A stretch of 64,000 nt of DNA from Anisus vortex (lineage: Eukaryota > Mollusca > Gastropoda > Planorbidae): assembly GCA_949126835.1 (NCBI GenBank), contig OX421499.1, positions 25,982,490-26,046,489 on the forward strand, given 5' to 3'. The position numbers and the translations under genes were made by a program. How positions within the stretch are numbered: position 1 is the first letter of the stretch; every line of letters begins with the position of its first letter. This document shows positions 59,607-64,000 of this stretch, piece after piece. Below the pieces are notes generated by a model, which saw only the letters and a program-made list of their open reading frames with translations, did not search any database and was not told the origin of the DNA.

Positions 59607-61052
59607 GACTTAATTAAATTGAGGTCATCACCCTGAGATCAATTTATAATAAAACGGTTATAAATCAATGATATCGGTGATATCAGTTTTCAATTTTATT
59701 TGATTTTATCTCCAACTCCAAGGATCGTCCTTGCTTTCTATAAACTCTAGCATCGAATCAAAGATTCATTCAATTTATTTAAACTTTTGATGACCAGCAT
59801 GTATACAGTAACAAACAATTTTTAGCCCTTGATATTTTCAATGCAAAACTGTCTGAACAATCTATCATTGAATGTGTTGCTGCAGTTTTGTTATCTGCAG
59901 TAATTACGTATTGTAGTGAGCGATGCAGAAGATAACTGAGATTTAAGTTACTAAAAGTTGTCGATGAATCACTCAGCTAATAGATCTGGCACAGACTTCT
60001 TTAATTGCGACACCAAATTAATCCATGAGAGCATCATAACATCGCCGATGGAGGATTTTCTTTTCCCCTAAAAAAAGCATTCTAATTCAAGTAATACAGA
60101 TTTTCATTTTGTGTCCTTTATTTTTTTAAAGCAAAATTGGCAAATTTTCCCTTTATAATGAATTAAAAGTAACGCTTGCTTGTCTGGTAACTTGATGGAG
60201 CCATGAAGTTGTAAAGAAAATTGGAATGTTTTAGGTAATCATCAGAATGAGGGACAATGTACTCTCTTCATCACTTACCATTTCATCAATTCATCTCTGC
60301 ATAGTGCTATTGCTGACTTATATTTTTAAAATGCAAGTCGATATTAAATTCGATCTAAAACTGAAATAACTGACGAACGCGCAGAACTTACCGAACCGAT
60401 CCAGATATTTAATGTAAACTGACCCGAGCCCCTACTTCTTCTTCTAAAAATCAGTGCGATTCTTCCTACTGCTTTACTTCTTATTAGCATGTGTCCTGTT
60501 GGGTGATAGCAGTTGTGTAGCAGCAGTTGCGTTATATCAAGTTCTATGTCACATTTCATCCATATTATAATCACCTGCCTTTCTCAGAAACAGTTAAAAT
60601 CTAGTAATAGCTTAGATCATGGTTAAGTACATAAAGAGCTTTAAATGACTTCAATCACATAGTAGTTAAATCGCGAAACAGTCGATTAATTCTTTGTTAA
60701 AGCTCAAGATTACCTTAATTATAATAAAAGAACATCTAAATTTTGGTATTTTAGTAATTGAAATAGCAGTGGTGTTAAACTATTAAAGGACTTTCGTACC
60801 GCCCACTGACCCTTCACCGCCCCCTATCGCCCCCGGGAATGTCAGCGCCCCCCTAGACCTTCGCATTGCCCCCTGGGGAGCGATACCACCCCTGCTGAGA
60901 ATCTATTGCCTAGATGATCTCTTATATAAATAGCTGACTAGTGGTGTTTATTCTAAAGTAAGTGTTGTTGTTGTTTTTTTTACCCCTGGCTGACGTTTTT
61001 GGTGATGGCCCTTGAGTACACTCAATAGCGACATGTTTGCTGTCGTCTCCAC
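59607..61052. other. Right flank of Polinton: hAT relic remainder and non-coding sequence
   Basis: Up to about 60,909 this is the other half of the hAT-like relic, ending in CCGCCC/GCCCCC-rich sequence and GCTGAGAATCTATTG. I see no intact frame; a 76-codon minus-strand frame at 60344-60574 has no recognisable features. Confidence 0.4.
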
Positions 61053-62391
61053 CAGTGATATTTACGTTAACGAGAATAAGAATAAGAACGAAAATTATAT
61101 GAAATTCGTTAACGATAACGAAAATAAGAACACAAATTATTTTGAGAACGGTAATAGAATAGAAATAAAAATTAATTTTCATGAATAGAATAGTAATAAT
61201 AACGAAAATTATTATTGAACGAATATCGCGTGGAATATGTTCCGCCATTTGCGCCGAATTCCGTGTTTTAGTGTTGACGCATTCGTCCAGTCATTTCCGT
61301 CAAAATCCGTATTTTGTATTGTAGTAAAGCGCTTAAGCATCGCATTTCTTCATGATCGCCGGTTTATTTTTTCGATTTATATTTGAGCCTAGCCTTGCTG
61401 ATGTTCTTTTCTCACCCGACTTGTCACCACTTTTAAATGCTGCAAAAATGATCATCTATACTCTATACACTAATTGGTTCAGAGTCATCCTCATCTTCAT
61501 CTGAGATTCCATTGGAACCTGGTTTATCTTCACCTCCTCCAGCACTACAAAGGTTCAAGTTTCTCGATACCCGGCTTGTTGAAAATGCCACAACTTCATC
61601 ACCAAGTCAGGACACTGTACAATGTCAGTTGAATCGGTATATAACAGACACTACAGACAGGAATACTTGTACAACGACAACGGATTATCTGGTATTCTGG
61701 CACAACAGAAAAGCAACTTACAGCAAACTGTCAAAAATCGCTGAGGATTTGTTAACGGCACCTGCTTCGCAGGCATACGTAGAACGAATCTTTTCTCTGT
61801 GTGGAATGTTAACCACTGGGAGGCGAAATAGAATGCAAAAATCCCTTGAAATGAGGGTCTTTTTGAAATTAAACAAGAACATTGCTCAACTGTGATAAGC
61901 TTGTTCTTATTTTATCACTGATAACTCAAAACTCAAACTGTTGGAACATTGTGTCCGATGAACAGCTGACTCATTTTTAATTTGTCATGTAGATAATGTA
62001 GATTTTAAAAATGTAGAACTTGATAGTTGATAATGGATAGCAGTAGCTATCTATAAGATAGCTATAAAGTGTTTTATTGAAATAAAGTTGTTATGAATAT
62101 TCAAATTCGTGAAGTTCGACTGTTCGACCCTCGATTATCAAAATAACAATTGAAAATATTTCAGAACTTGAATAAGAATTGAAATTATTGCAGAACTTGA
62201 ATAAGAATAAGAATTGAAATTATTTCAGAACTTGAATAAGAATAAGAATAGAAATTAATTACAGCGAATAGAATAAAAATAAGAATTTGAAATTATTTCA
62301 GAACTTGAATAAGAATAAGAATAGAAATTATGTAACAGCGAATAGAATAAAAATAAGAATTGAAATTATTTTTAGAACTGAAATATCACTG
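61053..62391 (+). mobile_element. Internally deleted hAT transposon with perfect 8-bp duplication
   Basis: Starts CAGTGATATTT and ends AAATATCACTG (perfect 11-bp inverted repeats), flanked by GTCTCCAC on both sides (61045-61052 and 62392-62399). Sub-terminal regions are rich in AATAAGAATAAG-type repeats on both sides. The interior keeps only the end of a transposase. Confidence 0.85.
61512..61895 (+). pseudogene. hAT transposase, C-terminal dimerisation region only
   Basis: 127 codons. The C-terminal part LSKIAEDLLTAPASQAYVER, then IFSLCGMLTTGRRNRM and LKLNKNI, is the classic hAT dimerisation motif (ZBED/Tam3 type, normally about 80 residues). The RNase H catalytic core expected before it is missing, so this is a remnant. 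It ends at a proper stop codon, about 500 bp before the right terminal repeat. Confidence 0.8.
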
Positions 62392-62399
62392 GTCTCCAC

Positions 62400-63395
62400 C
62401 TCCCCTGCCCACATCTCCTCCATTTCACCCTTAATTCTTATTCACCATACCGTTACTCTATAATTTAAATTTTAAATCATCTAGGATCTTTACCAAAAAA
62501 ATAGTTGGCCCACGTTTTGCTGATTGTATTATTTAGATATAAAGCCAGCGTTCGTAAAGAAAGTTTAGCGTAATCAGCCAATGGACAACCGCATGCCGCA
62601 TAGGCCCTACTTAGACATAGTCACTCACGAATGAAATATTAATTGAGTATTTTCCTTACAAGTGGGAAATTATTATTTTGGGGAATTTTGCACATAAGAA
62701 GGCATGTCTATTTTGAATGTAAATAATTTTCTATAAGTGTTTTCGGGTTGGGAATGGAGTTGGAAATGACTAAATAGGGCACATGTTAGTAATGTTATAT
62801 AACAAGTTAAAGAAAGTAGAAATTGCCTATCCGCGGGTCTTCCACTTAAGTCCTAACCATTTCTCCCTACTCTATTTATGAGCCTGTTTCAAGTCTGATA
62901 TAAGGTGATAAACAGCAAAAGTACTTTTCGCCATATTGGCCTTTTAATATTATAAACACCCTAATTACAACATTCCGAAAGTGTCTGCCGACGCCCAAGG
63001 ACGCCAAGTCTTGCAGTTTCAATAGCCTTATCTGCACAGTACACACTCTACACACCATACGAAACCAAAAGGCTTCGTTCGATTATTCACAGTCACAAGG
63101 TGTTTAGTTTCTTATTAAGAAACTGTTGCTTTTTAAAATATAAATCGGGAAAATCCCTTTTAAAAAATACCCAGACCGGGACGGTTTAGCCATTGACCTT
63201 GGTAATCTATTAGCCCACGCAATGATAATAATAAACTTAACTTTTACCCAGGCTATACTTAGTCAACCAAGTTTGATAATCACGCTCACTCTATCTCTCT
63301 ATATCCATATATATATAATATACTTAGCCTATCAATCTATCTATCTATCAATAATCTTCTTTGTACAATGAGCGTCTGTAATGTACAAGATAAGA

Positions 63396-63456
<61 letters not shown>

Positions 63457-64000
63457 TTATATTTACCTTTATACGTTCGTTCTATCTTTCTACCTACCAA
63501 TCTACCTACATTTCTTTCTTTATCCCTATCTCACATTCGTTCCGTCTTTTCCCCTCTATCAATACACTCTCTTAATCCAACATGTACTTATATTTCTCTC
63601 ACGCCGTCTCTCTCTCTTTTCACTATCTTTTATATATCTCTCTCGCCGTTACTTCGTTCTCACTATCAATCTCTCTCTCTCTCTCTCATCCTGTCTCAAC
63701 AACAACAGTAAAAGTGACTAACTACAACAAACACAGGTGGGTGAATTTAAGAGAGGTTACATATTAATGTAAGTCTGACAATAGTTCTTGCATTAAAAGG
63801 TCTTAGCTGTATTATGTTGACTTAAAAAACAACACTTCAACTTGTCAACAACAAAACAGAAACGGAAAGCGTTATCAGTGGGTAGTTTTACTTCAATAAA
63901 TGAAACACAGTTTGAGAACCGATGTAGGCTACTTGGCAGCTTCGGTTGTAAAAATATATATCATCGGGACGTGTTCTTGTTTTAGATTATTTTCACTGTT
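62400..64000. other. No gene seen; LINE tail and microsatellites
   Basis: Sequence after the hAT element. At about 63348-63395 the LINE 3' tail GAGCGTCTGTAATGTACAAG plus ATAAGA recurs, followed by (CT)n then (TA)n to about 63455, and CT-rich sequence to 63690. Open frames here come from simple repeats. Confidence 0.5.

Larger units (their letters stand above)
42398..60909 (-). mobile_element. hAT-like relic interrupted by the Polinton
   Basis: The left end CATAGGTTGTCAACCTTTTT and right end GCTGAGAATCTATTG resemble the common hAT ends (CAGTGGTTCTCAACC type), with CCGCCC-rich sub-terminal blocks on both sides (42420-42470 and 60800-60890). Without the Polinton it would be about 2.0 kb. Minus-strand fragments left of the Polinton (SKLRLDKHNYGRKDL, HLEAFNDGFNCQFQDI, then ETEIEPNIDRLL) recall a ZBED-like hAT transposase and its C-terminus, with breaks. 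The right half gives nothing readable. Target duplication uncertain (CTAGATCA / CTAGATGA). Confidence 0.4.

Noticed and set aside
63368..63767. Ser/Leu/Tyr/Ile-rich frames near the right edge
   Set aside because: Produced by CT and TA microsatellites.

Overview
This window looks like a piece of an AT-rich molluscan nuclear genome. A heterobranch gastropod is the best guess, from long introns, tRNA-derived SINEs of a type I recall from pond-snail and sea-hare genomes, and many minisatellites; I could not confirm the species. It holds two host genes and a dense set of nested transposons. The main item is a complete-looking Polinton/Maverick element (virus-like, adintovirus-type).

Region 1-4.7 kb (minus strand): the 5' end of a gene for a secreted or membrane protein with LDL-receptor class A modules. 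It has a 16-nt first coding exon, a signal-peptide exon and two LDLa modules, and continues past the left edge. Region 4.7-14.2 kb has no gene I can recognise apart from scattered repeats. Region 14.2-34.1 kb (minus strand) is a whole ELMO (CED-12) gene in 21 coding exons, all with GT-AG introns. They sum to exactly 744 codons including the stop. Its introns carry four minisatellites with units of 26, 41, 19 and 33 bp, plus SINE and LINE remnants. Region 34.9-43 kb is a nest of hAT-type non-autonomous elements (several with 8-bp target duplications), a 16-bp minisatellite and degenerate non-LTR retrotransposons.

Region 43,130-59,600 is a 16,471-bp Polinton. It has 632-bp nearly identical terminal inverted repeats that begin AG and end CT, and a perfect 6-bp target duplication (CTCCTC). 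It sits inside an older hAT-like relic. Reading from the right end on the minus strand, a tightly packed late block encodes the A32-like packaging ATPase, two small basic proteins, a DD35E integrase with chromodomain, a membrane protein, the single jelly-roll penton-like capsid protein, a pVI-like protein, the double jelly-roll major capsid protein, an adenain-type maturation protease and a PC4-like protein. Neighbouring frames overlap or lie 0-30 bp apart. A second minus-strand unit in the left half encodes protein-primed DNA polymerase B. This gene has a clear 122-bp intron that joins an upstream exon with two C2H2 zinc fingers to the polymerase. Between the two units is a roughly 3-kb region with a TATA box facing each way, tandem repeats and microsatellites.

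Together the genes would provide replication (PolB), capsid building (MCP, penton, pVI-like), maturation (protease), packaging (ATPase) and integration (integrase acting on the TIRs). All recognised frames are open, so insertion looks recent. Region 59.6-64 kb holds the other flank of the hAT relic, a deleted hAT element with a perfect 8-bp duplication and a transposase C-terminus, and simple repeats.
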